DNA of 64,000 nucleotides from CAVTHW01 sp963734625 (GTDB taxonomy: Bacteria > Acidobacteriota > Terriglobia > Bryobacterales > Bryobacteraceae): contig CAVTHW010000022.1 in the NCBI GenBank assembly GCA_963734625.1, positions 186,001 to 250,000 on the forward strand, in the 5' to 3' direction. A program made the position numbers and the translations under genes. This document shows, piece by piece, positions 8,292 to 16,730 of this stretch (position 1 is the stretch's first letter; each line of letters opens with the position of its first letter). The notes under the pieces were generated by a model, which was given only the letters and a program-made list of their open reading frames with translations, was not told the DNA's origin and searched no databases.

Positions 8292-10582
8292 TCTTCCGTC
8301 TTCAATCCTGCGTATTTCTGCACCAGCTTCTTCAGGCCGTGGCCGGGGAAATTCACCGTCAGCTTGGCTTCGTCTCCCTCGCCTTCGCGCCGGACCACCG
8401 TGCCCCGCCCAAAGCGCGGGTGCTCGATCACCGAGCCGACCACATTCCCTTTTCTTCGCTGCGGTTTCGCCGCAACCGGCCGGGGCGCCTCGGGCACCGC
8501 AGCGGCGGGCTTCCCGCCCCCGGCGAAGAACTGCTGAATGTGCTCGACCGAGTTGTATGTCTTTCCAGTATATGCGGTCCGGCTCACGCTCTCGCGCACC
8601 AGTTGGCGCTCGGCTAGCAGGTCGAATTGCGAAAAGGCCGTTTGGGGGCGCAGCAGCCGCGTCAGCTTCGGCGGAATCTCCACCAGAAAGCGGGACGGCT
8701 GGCTGGGATCGAGCGAACCGCCGCCGAAGCGCCGCCGGGCCCGCGCCCAGGTTAGGATCAGACGCTTCTCGGCGCGCGTCATCCCCACGTAACACAGCCG
8801 GCGTTCTTCTTCCAGCATGGCGTCGGATTGCGAGGAACGGCTGTGCGGCGCCAGCCCTTCTTCCATGCCCGCGATGAAGACCACTGGAAACTCGAGGCCC
8901 TTGGCGTTGTGCAGGGTCAGCAGCGAGACCTGCGCCCCCAGGTCCACCTGGTCGGCGTCGCTCACCAGGGCCGCGTGGTCCAGGAATTCGAGAATGCTCT
9001 CGCCGCGCTCCGCCGCCTCCGCCGTGGCGTTCAGCAACTCGCTCAGGTTTTCCAGCCGCGCCTGCGCGTCCGGCCGCTCGTCTTCTTCCAGCATTCGCCG
9101 GTAACCCGTGCGCTCCAGCACCAGCCGCAGGACCTCATGCACGGACTGGCGCTCGGCCGCCTCTCTCAACTCGCCCATCATCGCCAGGAAACCCGAAAGC
9201 GCCGCCTCGGCGCGCGCCGCAAACAGCTTCTCCTCCAGCATGCGCCCGATCGCCTCCCAGGCGCCGATGTGGTTCAGGGCGCAATAGCGGTCCACCTGCT
9301 CGAGCGTGGTCTTTCCGATTCCCCTGGCCGGCGCGTTGATCACGCGCAGCAGGCTGACCGAATCTCGCGGCGACACCAGCGCCTTCAAGTAGGACAGCGC
9401 GTCCCTCACCTCGGCCCTCTGATAGAAGCTGAAGCCGCCCACCACGTGGTAGCCGATGCCGTGGCGCCGCAGCGCTTCCTCCAGTTGCCGCGACTGAGCG
9501 TTGGTGCGGTACAGAATGGCCACCCTGGTTCCCGGCTCGTCGCTCAGGGACCGCTGAATCTCGCCGGCGATGAACAGGGCTTCCTGCTCGCCGTCGGCGG
9601 CCTCGAAAAGCCCGATCGGAGCCCCGCCCTCCTGCTCCGTCCAGAGCCATTTCCCCTTGCGCTCCGTGTTGTGCGAAACCAGGGCGCTCGCCGCGTCCAG
9701 AATCTGGCGCGTGGAGCGGTAGTTCTGTTCCAGCCGGATGACGCGGGCTTGCGGGTAGTCGTGTTCGAAGTCCAGGATGTTGCGGATGTCCGCTCCCCGC
9801 CAGCCGTAAATCGACTGGTCCTCGTCGCCAACCGCGCACACGTTCTGGCGGGTGACGGTGAGCAGGCGCATCAATTCATACTGCGTGCGATTCGTATCCT
9901 GGTACTCGTCCACCATGATGTAGGCAAAGCGCCGGTTCGAGGCCTGACGGACCATCTCGTCGCCGCGTAGCAGCCGGACGGCCTCCAGAAGCAGGTCGTC
10001 GAAGTCCAGCGCGTTCGCCTCCCGCAGGCTCTGTTCGTAGTGCTCATAGACCAGGGCCAGGCGCGAGGCCTTGGGGTCCTTCGCCGCCTGGTACAAGTCC
10101 TGCGGCGTTTGCTGCTGGTTCTTGGCGAAGCTGATGCGGGACAGGGCCGCCCGGTACTGCATGAAGTTCTCGTCCAGCCCCAACCGCCGGTAGATGCGCT
10201 TGACCGCGGCCAACTGCTCGTCCTCGTCATAGATGCCGAACTGAGGCGTGAATCCGGGGCGCTGGTCCGCCAGGGAAGCGCCGTCGCGCCGCAACAGCCT
10301 GACTGAAAAGGAGTGGAATGTGGACATCCACGGGTCGGCCACTACGCCTTGCTGTCCCAGCAGCCGGCGGACGCGTTCGCGCATCTCGTCCGCGGCCTTA
10401 TTGGTGAAAGTAACCGCCAGAACGGCGGATGCCGGTACGCAATGCACGCCGATCAGACGGGCGATCCGGTGCGTTATGACCCTGGTCTTTCCGCTGCCGG
10501 CGCCGGCCAGGATCAGGATCGGCCCGTCCAAATGGCTGACCGCTTCACTCTGCTGTTGATTGAGACCTTCGAGGAAATCCAT
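8288..10582 (-). CDS. uvrD: UvrD/PcrA-type superfamily 1 DNA helicase
   Basis: A 764-residue 3'-5' DNA helicase acting in repair and conflict resolution. Motif I AGAGSGKT is near residue 28, motif II VDEYQDTNRTQ, motif III GDEDQSIYGWRGAD, motif IV QNYRST, motif V LTLHNAKGLEFP and motif VI YVGMTRAEKRL are all visible. The C-terminal region ends in the PcrA/UvrD tail (HPRFGRGTVV... LVQKYAGL) that contacts RNA polymerase in PcrA. The ATG at 10582 follows GGAGGT by 12 bases and begins with the family motif LNQQQSEAV; an in-frame upstream extension to 10771 is rejected. The next gene, a basic peptide, overlaps its stop. Confidence 0.95.
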   Translation of the reverse strand: MDFLEGLNQQQSEAVSHLDGPILILAGAGSGKTRVITHRIARLIGVHCVPASAVLAVTFTNKAADEMRERVRRLLGQQGVVADPWMSTFHSFSVRLLRRDGASLADQRPGFTPQFGIYDEDEQLAAVKRIYRRLGLDENFMQYRAALSRISFAKNQQQTPQDLYQAAKDPKASRLALVYEHYEQSLREANALDFDDLLLEAVRLLRGDEMVRQASNRRFAYIMVDEYQDTNRTQYELMRLLTVTRQNVCAVGDEDQSIYGWRGADIRNILDFEHDYPQARVIRLEQNYRSTRQILDAASALVSHNTERKGKWLWTEQEGGAPIGLFEAADGEQEALFIAGEIQRSLSDEPGTRVAILYRTNAQSRQLEEALRRHGIGYHVVGGFSFYQRAEVRDALSYLKALVSPRDSVSLLRVINAPARGIGKTTLEQVDRYCALNHIGAWEAIGRMLEEKLFAARAEAALSGFLAMMGELREAAERQSVHEVLRLVLERTGYRRMLEEDERPDAQARLENLSELLNATAEAAERGESILEFLDHAALVSDADQVDLGAQVSLLTLHNAKGLEFPVVFIAGMEEGLAPHSRSSQSDAMLEEERRLCYVGMTRAEKRLILTWARARRRFGGGSLDPSQPSRFLVEIPPKLTRLLRPQTAFSQFDLLAERQLVRESVSRTAYTGKTYNSVEHIQQFFAGGGKPAAAVPEAPRPVAAKPQRRKGNVVGSVIEHPRFGRGTVVRREGEGDEAKLTVNFPGHGLKKLVQKYAGLKTEE

Positions 10583-11047
10583 TCGGATGGAACGACCTCC
10601 GATTTTAGCAGGGGCCGAAACGGGTTTGTTAATATAATTGTTTTCACCCTCAAAAAAATGCGCACAGGCCCGCATTTTATCAATTCGAGGACTCAACAGA
10701 GGTATTGAAACACACGATATGGCTCTAGTACATCTAGTACATGAAGGCCAGAAGGCAGCCTCCCCCCCCAAAAAAGAGGTCAGGATTCAAGCGGAATTGG
10801 AGTGTTTGTATTGCCGCAGCGCTGTTGTTGAAAATCTGCTTGAAGCCCTGGAAGCTTATGTGAGAACCCCCCGCCCCTCCCGCTTGAAACGTGAAGAGGC
10901 CGCTTGACGACAGCCGCACTGGCTGACTTTTGCCTTTCTTTTGAATGCATTGTAACCTTGTAATCTGCTGCTGCGCCATTTCGAGCGAGGCTAGGTGAGT
11001 TCAAACGTTGGGGAAGGCCTCCGGGGTGTCAGCCGCGCAGGCATGGA
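10583..11047. other. Intergenic region between helicase and ECF operon
   Basis: The 465 bp separate divergent genes. A C9-A6 homopolymer junction is at about 10762-10776. One open frame, ATG 10719 to 10907, would encode 62 residues with one CxxC pair (ECLYCRSAVVENLLEALEAY) but has no clear ribosome site and no recognised family. Nothing else convincing is seen. The promoter of the sigma factor operon must lie in its right part; no textbook sigma-70 box pair was found there. Confidence 0.45.
10719..10907 (+). CDS. Possible small protein with a CxxC motif
   Basis: A 62-residue open frame between the helicase and the sigma factor. It carries an EC-LYC pair and an amphipathic segment VVENLLEALEAYVR followed by a basic tail. 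An opposing frame of similar size exists on the minus strand, so coding status is doubtful. No family recognised. It is listed because it fills an otherwise empty divergent region. Confidence 0.25.
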   Translation: MALVHLVHEGQKAASPPKKEVRIQAELECLYCRSAVVENLLEALEAYVRTPRPSRLKREEAA

Positions 11048-11647
11048 ATGCTGGTTGACGCTGAGCTAATAGAACGCGCGAGGAAAAGGGATGACGCAGC
11101 GTTCAGCGAACTGGTGCAGGCGTATCGCAGGCGAGTCCTGGGCACGATTGGCCGGCTCATTGGCCGGCGTGAGGATGTCGAGGATGTCGGGCAGCAGGTC
11201 TTTCTGCGTTTATACCTTTCGCTGGACCAACTCAGAACGGCGGAGGTGTTCGAGCCGTGGCTTTATCGCTTGACTGTGAACGCGGCTTATGACTACCTTC
11301 GCAGACAGAGGCGGCGCCATGAGTTGAGGATGGCCGACCTCCCCGAGCAGCTAGTGCAGATGGCGGACGCGGCGGCGGGGGGAGCGAGGCTGCAGGAGGA
11401 GGGCGACAAGGCCCGGCTTCGCGAATACGTCCAGGGGTTGCTGGCCGGTATTTCGGAGGCCGATCGCGTGTTGCTCATTTTGAAAGAAGTTGAGGGTTTG
11501 TCGCTGAAGGAATTGGCTGAGATTTATCACGCCAAGGAGAACGCCTTGAAGGTGAGGTTGTTCCGGGCGAGGCAGAGGGTTTTGAAGGCCCTCTCCCTGG
11601 AGCGTTCGCGCTCAGAGGGAGAGGCTGACTTAGGGGGCGGGTCATGA
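11048..11647 (+). CDS. ECF-family RNA polymerase sigma factor
   Basis: A 199-residue sigma-70 family member of the extracytoplasmic-function type. Region 2 spans about residues 15-95 (GRREDVEDVGQQVFLRLY, then FEPWLYRLTVNAAYDYLRRQRRR) and region 4 about 130-185 (LLILKEVEGLSLKELAEIY with helix-turn-helix KENALKVRLFRARQRVLKAL). Regions 1.1 and 3 are absent, as expected. Its stop overlaps the next start as ATGA, and that gene in turn overlaps a Spy-like gene, so the three form one operon, probably sensing an envelope or metal signal. Confidence 0.93.
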   Translation: MLVDAELIERARKRDDAAFSELVQAYRRRVLGTIGRLIGRREDVEDVGQQVFLRLYLSLDQLRTAEVFEPWLYRLTVNAAYDYLRRQRRRHELRMADLPEQLVQMADAAAGGARLQEEGDKARLREYVQGLLAGISEADRVLLILKEVEGLSLKELAEIYHAKENALKVRLFRARQRVLKALSLERSRSEGEADLGGGS

Positions 11648-12006
11648 AGAGACTGGATCCTTCGGGTAAGAACGCGGATTTGCTGGAGCGGGAACTCGAC
11701 GCGCTGCTCGCCGCATATCGCGACGCCTGCTCCGATCCCGAGCCCAGTGCCAACTTCATGCCAGAACTGTGGGCGCGTATCGACAACAGCCGCTCCGCGT
11801 CCTACAACTTCAGGCGCTGGACGCAGGCCCTGGTGACGGCGGCGGCTGCCATATGCCTGATCCTCGGTTTCCTCCAGGCTCGTCTTCCGAGTCAACCCAC
11901 GTTCTACACCCAGAGTTACATCGAGGCGCTGGAACAGGAGAACGCCACTGAGGTTCCTCCCTCTCTTGAGTTCGTGGTCGCCGAGGTTGGGGGCAGTCAT
12001 CTGTGA
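11644..12006 (+). CDS. Membrane protein, putative anti-sigma partner
   Basis: A 120-residue protein with a cytoplasmic-type N-terminal half (about 1-60), one membrane helix (about 62-82, ALVTAAAAICLILGFL) and a short outer segment. Position directly after the ECF sigma gene with a 4-bp ATGA overlap suggests an anti-sigma factor. It lacks the HxxxCxxC zinc motif of the common ZAS anti-sigma domain, so the assignment rests on context and topology only. Its last codons overlap the next gene as GTGA. Confidence 0.65.
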   Translation: MKRLDPSGKNADLLERELDALLAAYRDACSDPEPSANFMPELWARIDNSRSASYNFRRWTQALVTAAAAICLILGFLQARLPSQPTFYTQSYIEALEQENATEVPPSLEFVVAEVGGSHL

Positions 12007-12434
12007 AGTTCTCCAGAGTATCCATCGCGCTTCAACTTCTCCTGGTTTTCGTCTGCGGGGCGGCAGTCGGCGGCTTTGGCCACCGCTTCTACGTCAGCCG
12101 AGCCACCCCGGCGCCGGCTCCGTCGGCCGCAAAAAAGACGGGCGATCCCGTCTCCTTCCGGAATAGATACATCGGCGAGATGCGCTCCCGGCTCAATCTC
12201 TCCGGCGCGCAGGTTTACAAACTCAACGATATCCTGGATGCCAGCAGGACCAAGGTTACGGATTGGCGCAAGCGATCGGACCAGGAGATGAAGGACGTCC
12301 AGGAGGATCAGCAGACGAAGATTCGGGCCATGCTGGACCAGAAACAAGTTACTGAGTACGAGAAGATGCTGGCCGAGCGTGAACTGGAGAGACAGAAGCG
12401 TCGCCAGCGGCCCCCCGATCCCAATAAGAAGTAG
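12003..12434 (+). CDS. Spy/CpxP-like periplasmic protein (LTXXQ type)
   Basis: A 143-residue protein starting at GTG 12003, in a GTGA overlap with the preceding gene. It has one N-terminal membrane anchor or signal segment (ALQLLLVFVCGAAVGGFG) and a highly charged helical periplasmic domain. The LNLSGAQVYKLNDIL segment matches the LTxxQ motif of the Spy/CpxP/heavy-metal-sensor group, which are periplasmic chaperones or stress sensors. In an ECF operon it is a plausible sensor or chaperone modulating the membrane partner. The C-terminus is Arg/Lys/Pro-rich. Confidence 0.75.
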   Translation: MKFSRVSIALQLLLVFVCGAAVGGFGHRFYVSRATPAPAPSAAKKTGDPVSFRNRYIGEMRSRLNLSGAQVYKLNDILDASRTKVTDWRKRSDQEMKDVQEDQQTKIRAMLDQKQVTEYEKMLAERELERQKRRQRPPDPNKK

Positions 12435-12435
12435 G

Positions 12436-12451
12436 GCAAGCTTTAGCTTGC
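12436..12451. repeat. Intergenic palindrome GCAAGCTTTAGCTTGC
   Basis: Single copy of the dispersed 16-bp palindrome, starting directly after the stop of the Spy-like gene and just before the end of convergent rpmE. It could serve as a transcription barrier between the convergent genes; no T-run follows. Confidence 0.85.
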
Positions 12452-12456
12452 GGCCC

Positions 12457-12672
12457 CTAGGTTTTCTTCAGCACCTTCGCGTATTTCTTCTGGAACCGGT
12501 CGACGCGGCCGGCGGGGTCTATCAACTTCTGCCTGCCGGTGAAGAAGGGGTGGCATTTCGAGCAAATCTCGACGCGTAGGTCGCCCTTGTGAGTGGAGCG
12601 GGTGCGGAAGCTGTTCCCGCAGGCGCAGATGATGCTGATCTCGCCGTATGCGGGGTGAATCCCTGCTTTCAT
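12457..12672 (-). CDS. rpmE: Ribosomal protein L31, zinc type
   Basis: A 71-residue large-subunit ribosomal protein. It has the four cysteines of the zinc-binding (C+) form at residues 16, 18, 37 and 40 (IICACGNSF and EICSKCHPFF) and the family segment HPAYGEISIICACGN. Zinc-free paralogues that replace it under zinc starvation lack these residues. Monocistronic, convergent with the ECF operon. A TATACT box lies about 40 bp upstream of the ATG, but no good -35 was found. Confidence 0.95.
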   Translation of the reverse strand: MKAGIHPAYGEISIICACGNSFRTRSTHKGDLRVEICSKCHPFFTGRQKLIDPAGRVDRFQKKYAKVLKKT

Positions 12673-12749
12673 ACCTGCCTGGGTCCTTTCGTTGGCCTAA
12701 TGAATCCACAGTATACCACGTGGAAACGAGAACCCCCGCTCTCAGGCCC

Positions 12750-13721
12750 TTAGTTCAGCAGCCCGCCGTGTCCCAGGCCGGCCACCTCGCAACCCGACAC
12801 GCGGTAGCGCGCCAGAAACGGCGGCAGTAGAAGGTCGACCACGCTGGGTTTGGCCGAGCGGTAGCAGCCTGGTGCGCAGAAGATGGGAACGTCGTCTTTG
12901 TATGCCAACAGGAGAAGGTTGCCGGGCTCGACCGGCGCCAGGAAGCGCTCCAGGTGGCAGCCGATGCGCTGCAATGCGCGGCCGATCACATCCCCCGGGC
13001 CAGCCGGAGCGGTGGTGGAAGCCGCCAGCACCAGCGCGGGCTTGGCGCTTACAAGGTGTTGCAGACTCTGGGCGACCGCCACTTCTTCCTCGAGGCATGC
13101 CAGGCCGTAGACCGTGGACACTCCGAACCTCTCCAGCCGTTGGCGCATGATGCTATCGAAAGACTGGCGAGCCCGCTCGCCGGCCACCGGGTCGCTGTAA
13201 AGGACCGCAACCGCCGGCTGCCGAATCGGCCGCGCCTGAAGGATGGGGCCGCGCTCCCTCACCATGGAAGCCACGGTCTCCAGTTCCGCCCGCCCCACGA
13301 CGAAGGGAGCGCTCTTCACCGTCGCCACTCTCTGCTCGGCCGCCGCAAAGCTGAAGTTGGGCAGCGTGGCGATCACCGTGCTTCCCGTACAGTTGATCTG
13401 CTTCAATAACTCGTCGTCAACCAGGACGCAGCAGCTCTCGATGGCCACCAGGTTCGCCCGGCCGCCCGGCCCCAGGCGGATTTCCAGCGACCCGCAGCCC
13501 ATTTCCCGTCCCACGAGCATCGCCGCTTCGTCCTCGCCGACCTCCCCCTCCTCCAGTTCCGTCACCCAGACCCGTTGCATCCCCTCGGTTTCCAGCAGGC
13601 GCACGTCGTCCTCACTCAAAAGATGGCCCTTGGCCAGCAGTTTCCTGCCTCCCGGACGGAATACCGTGCAGCACAGAATCCTTCCTGTAGACTCTCGAAT
13701 GCCAATAGTTTGCGCTCTCAT
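12750..13721 (-). CDS. Molybdopterin-binding domain protein (MoeA/MogA-like)
   Basis: A 323-residue protein with an N-terminal region like MoeA domain III/IV (MRAQTIGIRESTGRILCCTVF...KGHLLSEDDVRLLETEG) and a C-terminal molybdopterin-binding region with VLAASTTAPAGPGDVIGRAL and the PVEPGNLLLLAYKDDVPIFCAPGCYRS segment. Proteins of this kind occur alone or fused to an NTP-transferase domain and act in molybdenum cofactor maturation. No other moa/moe/mob gene is nearby. The ATG at 13721 starts the conserved part; an open extension to 13889 enters a repeat-rich region and is rejected. Confidence 0.75.
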   Translation of the reverse strand: MRAQTIGIRESTGRILCCTVFRPGGRKLLAKGHLLSEDDVRLLETEGMQRVWVTELEEGEVGEDEAAMLVGREMGCGSLEIRLGPGGRANLVAIESCCVLVDDELLKQINCTGSTVIATLPNFSFAAAEQRVATVKSAPFVVGRAELETVASMVRERGPILQARPIRQPAVAVLYSDPVAGERARQSFDSIMRQRLERFGVSTVYGLACLEEEVAVAQSLQHLVSAKPALVLAASTTAPAGPGDVIGRALQRIGCHLERFLAPVEPGNLLLLAYKDDVPIFCAPGCYRSAKPSVVDLLLPPFLARYRVSGCEVAGLGHGGLLN

Positions 13722-13817
13722 GGAAAACGAATCCCTTTCCGCACTGGTCCGACCCCAAAATCCGAGGAAACAAATAAGTGGAATGGAGAAAGGGAAGTTC
13801 TCACCCCAGCTTAAAAG

Positions 13818-13949
13818 GGGACAGACGCATTTTCCCCCACAGCCTTCGAACGCACTTCCTTTTTTCCTACATATGCCCCGCCGTTCCAAGCCGGCCAGAA
13901 AGCCAGGCTGATTGCTGGGTGCGGAAAAGATGGAAAATGCGTCTGTCCC
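13818..13949. mobile_element. MITE-like element with 18-bp inverted repeats
   Basis: GGGACAGACGCATTTTCC at 13818-13835 is repeated exactly in inverted orientation at 13932-13949, enclosing 96 bp. Both arms border a CCCACAGCC-like segment. The interior includes a short frame starting MPRRSKPARKPG, reminiscent of the first residues of REP-associated Y1 transposases, followed by a stop. It looks like a non-autonomous or decayed element; the transposase link is inferred from memory of such arms and is not proven here. Confidence 0.55.
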
Positions 13950-14495
13950 ACAGCCGTCTCTGGCTCCCCAGTCTGGACATGTTTCGAACTTTTGCGGCCC
14001 ATACCGGACTGTGATCGAACCCGTGGACGGGCACAGTTTTCAGAGTGATCCATGCGAACTGCTGGCAAAGTCTGGACATGTCTCGAACTCGCCAAGGGAT
14101 GCCGTAATTTCCGGATGCGCCGTCATCCGGAAAGCAAGAAGCAGAACCAGTAGTCAGTCAAACTGGGTTGGCTCCCCGGCATGGACACGCTTCGAACTTT
14201 TGTGGTCTAAGACGCGCTCTGCTCGAACCGACTCAAGGCATTCCGTGCGTTCAGCCTACCTGGAAAACTCGCTGACCCGTCCATCCTAGCCACCCAGTTT
14301 GGACGCTTCTCTATCCGTCGCAACCACGGGACCACTGCGGCGCCTCCCGGGTCGCACATCCCTCTGTCGGTAACCGGACTTTTCGGACGCTGCCGGAAGC
14401 GCACTCGACGAAGCTCAACTTCCGGTTGCGCGGCTGACGCTACGCGCGGGCAAGCCACCCCGAAGCGCTGCAGGAAGTGATCGAGGCAGAACGGA

Positions 14496-14524
14496 TTGAC
14501 GCAAAGTACTTTGTGTCGTAAAGT
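14496..14524 (+). promoter_or_regulatory. Orphan promoter with palindromic operator
   Basis: TTGACG (14496-14501), a 17-bp spacer and TAAAGT (14519-14524). The 12-bp palindrome CAAAGTACTTTG (14502-14513) fills the left part of the spacer, a typical operator position. No intact gene follows immediately; the serine hydrolase starts 255 bp downstream. It probably belonged to a deleted gene or drives a long leader. Confidence 0.45.
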
Positions 14525-14779
14525 GACAAACATGAAGACATTGCTCTCTGCTGGGTCGCGCTGGTCCAGCAACTCACTATGCCCCCGACTCTGGTTGGTC
14601 CGGGAATCCGGGCCGGCTGCGAGCGCGCCTCTAGTACGCTGCAGAGCCTGTCCGCCGATATCTTCCTCGCCCCGCCCGCGAACGACCGCTGGGAGAAGAG
14701 ACTCCGCGAGATGCTCGGAGCCCACCAGCGACGTTGCTAGGCGTGCCCGAACAGGAGAATACCGTAAGTGAGGAAATCA

Positions 14780-16432
14780 ATGAAAAAGACCAGCCTGTCG
14801 TTCGTCATGACCGCTCTACTTGTCGGCGCCGCCGCTCACGCGCAGGAAAAGACCAGCGAAATCGACAAGATCTTCAGTTGGGTCACGCCGGGCTCGCCTG
14901 GGTGCCTGGCTGCCGCCTCGCATAACGGAAAGCTGGTCGTGAACCGCGCCTACGGCCTAGCCGACCTCGAGCGCAACGTTCCGCTGACCACGGACTCGAT
15001 CTTCGACGCCGCATCCATAAGGAAGCAGTTTGTGGCCGCGTCGATCCTCCTCCTCGTTGAGGAAGGACGTCTGTCTCTATCCGACGACGTTCGCAAGCAT
15101 GTTCCGGAGCTGCCCGATTACGGGCACAAGATCACGCTGGACCACCTGCTCACTCATACCAGTGGCCTTCGCGACTGGCTCGCGCTCCTAGACTGGGCGA
15201 ACGGCAGTTACGACGCGATGACTATGATCCTGCGTCAGCGCGGTCTCAATTTCACGCCCGGCGAGGAATGGTCGTATTCGAATAGCGGCTATGTGCTGCT
15301 CGCTGAGATCGTCGCGCGCGCGAGCGGGATGTCGTTCGCCGACTTCGCGCGCAAGCGCCTGTTCGAACCGCTCGGGATGAAGGCGACGACGTACGTCGGC
15401 GTGTGGCGATACGTCGTGAAGAACCGCGCGCTTGCCTACGAGAAGGAGGGCGAGCGCTGGAGGATGGACATGCTGCTCGAGAACGATCGCGGGGGCGGCG
15501 GCGCCCTGTTTAGCACGGCCGCCGATCTTGTCACTTGGAACGATGCGCTGGCGAGCGCTCGTCTCGACAAGTTCGTCACCGAGAAGCTCCAGGAGCCGGC
15601 GACTCTGAGCAACGGTAGGAAGCTCGGCTACGCCCGGGGCCTCATGCTGGACACCAATTACGCCGGCCCGTTCGTATGGCACGGCGGGGGCGCGGCCGGA
15701 TATCGATCCGTATTGGTCCGCTTTCCGCAGCAGAACTTTTCCGTCGCCGTCCTCTGCAATGCAGGCGAAGCGTCGGACAACCGGGACGAGTTTGCGGCCC
15801 GCATCTTCGACGTGTTTACCTCATCCACCGGCACTCGTCCAGCGCCGGCAGCGGTCGCCCGCAGTGCTTCCATAGAAGGGCTCGATGTGACCAGCAAGGC
15901 GGGGCTGTTCTTCAGCGAGCGCACCGGCGAGCCACTGCGCCTGACCGCCAACAACGGCAGGCTGGGCATCGCCGGCGGCGGGCCGCTCGCGGCAGTGTCC
16001 AGAGACCGCTTCCGCAATCCCCGCGCCTCGATGGCGTTCATGTCGCAGGACCAATTCGAATTGAGCTTCCTGTCGCAAAACCAGTTCGAACTGAAGTCCA
16101 TGGAAGGCAACACGACACGCTATCGCCGTGCCCAGCTCTATGCGCCGGCCGCCGCCGATCTGGAGGCGTTTGCCGGCCGCTTCGAGAGCGACGAGCTGAG
16201 GGCGGTGTTCCAGATGACGCCCGGAAGGAACGGATTGATGGTCCGCCTCAACGATGCGGCGCGCGCAGGTCTCGAATTCGCACCGGTCGATCGCGACACC
16301 TTCCAGCGAGGGATGCTGACGTTGCGCTTCCGCCGGGACCAGGCGGGAAAAGTCGGTGCACTTGACTTCACCAATCCGGTGCTCCGCAACATCAGATTCA
16401 CGCGGCTGAGCGATCCCACCAATCGCCCCTAG
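14780..16432 (+). CDS. Serine hydrolase of the beta-lactamase class C / AmpC-like family, exported
   Basis: A 550-residue protein with a Sec signal peptide (residues 1-22, cut after AHAQ). The penicillin-binding-like fold is shown by SIRK at 79-82 (the SxxK nucleophile and base), YSN at 166-168 and an HGGG segment near residue 298 in place of KTG. The last about 200 residues form an extra beta domain of unknown role. Family members are periplasmic esterases, peptidases or D-amino-acid hydrolases rather than true beta-lactamases. TGAGG lies about 7 bases before ATG 14780; an in-frame GTG at 14768 is less likely. It stands alone in an accessory region. Confidence 0.88.
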   Translation: MKKTSLSFVMTALLVGAAAHAQEKTSEIDKIFSWVTPGSPGCLAAASHNGKLVVNRAYGLADLERNVPLTTDSIFDAASIRKQFVAASILLLVEEGRLSLSDDVRKHVPELPDYGHKITLDHLLTHTSGLRDWLALLDWANGSYDAMTMILRQRGLNFTPGEEWSYSNSGYVLLAEIVARASGMSFADFARKRLFEPLGMKATTYVGVWRYVVKNRALAYEKEGERWRMDMLLENDRGGGGALFSTAADLVTWNDALASARLDKFVTEKLQEPATLSNGRKLGYARGLMLDTNYAGPFVWHGGGAAGYRSVLVRFPQQNFSVAVLCNAGEASDNRDEFAARIFDVFTSSTGTRPAPAAVARSASIEGLDVTSKAGLFFSERTGEPLRLTANNGRLGIAGGGPLAAVSRDRFRNPRASMAFMSQDQFELSFLSQNQFELKSMEGNTTRYRRAQLYAPAAADLEAFAGRFESDELRAVFQMTPGRNGLMVRLNDAARAGLEFAPVDRDTFQRGMLTLRFRRDQAGKVGALDFTNPVLRNIRFTRLSDPTNRP

Positions 16433-16730
16433 CGCCGCACCGGCCGCCAACAGGACCCTTGGTCGTATCTGCGGCGGTCCGGAGGTCATGTTGTTTACCC
16501 GCTCGTGAACCAATGTCCAGTAAGGATTCGAACCTGAAAAAAAAAGAGTTGTTGGTCGGGACAAACGTATCGGCCAGTGTCTTCAATGTGCGGGAGGTTG
16601 GCTTCCGGGCATGGATTCGAACCACGAATTAAGGACCTTCTGTAAGATCCGCAAATTATTCAGTTTACGAGCTTCTGGATCTCAGGAATCGCGGAAAAAC
16701 CCGGCCTCGTGTCGACATGCAGGGTTCAGG
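16433..16730. other. Intergenic region with tRNA 3'-end-like fragment
   Basis: No gene is seen. On the minus strand, 16626 to 16599 reads like the 3' end of a tRNA: a five-pair T stem (CGTGG/CCATG) around TTCGAAT, seven acceptor bases CCCGGAA, G and CCA. The matching 5' acceptor strand TTCCGGG was not found and the anticodon arm does not fold canonically, so this is not an intact tRNA. A second GGTTCGAATCC 11-mer lies at 16523-16533 (minus). A run of nine A is at about 16536-16544. Confidence 0.4.

Larger units (their letters stand above)
13722..14779. other. Gene-poor repeat-rich region
   Basis: More than 1 kb without a convincing gene. It holds an 18-bp perfect inverted repeat pair (13818-13949), three degenerate copies of a TCTGGACATGTTTCGAAC-like repeat (13961-14208), a TTGACG-17-TAAAGT promoter-like pair with a CAAAGTACTTTG palindrome in its spacer (14496-14524), and a short frame near 14650-14740 reading LSADIFLAPP...EKRLREMLG that could be the end of a lost gene. 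Open frames of 60-170 codons here overlap each other on both strands and show no family features. Confidence 0.6.

Noticed and set aside
6855..8537. 560-codon plus-strand frame across the amino acid permease
   Set aside because: Very Gln/Arg/His-rich composition and full overlap with a well-supported permease on the other strand.
13912..14289. 125-codon plus-strand frame in the repeat-rich region
   Set aside because: It is made of degenerate repeats and has no ribosome site or family pattern.
16599..16700. Intact tRNA gene on the minus strand
   Set aside because: T arm and CCA end are present, but the acceptor 5' strand is missing and the anticodon arm has an 8-base or 6-base loop.
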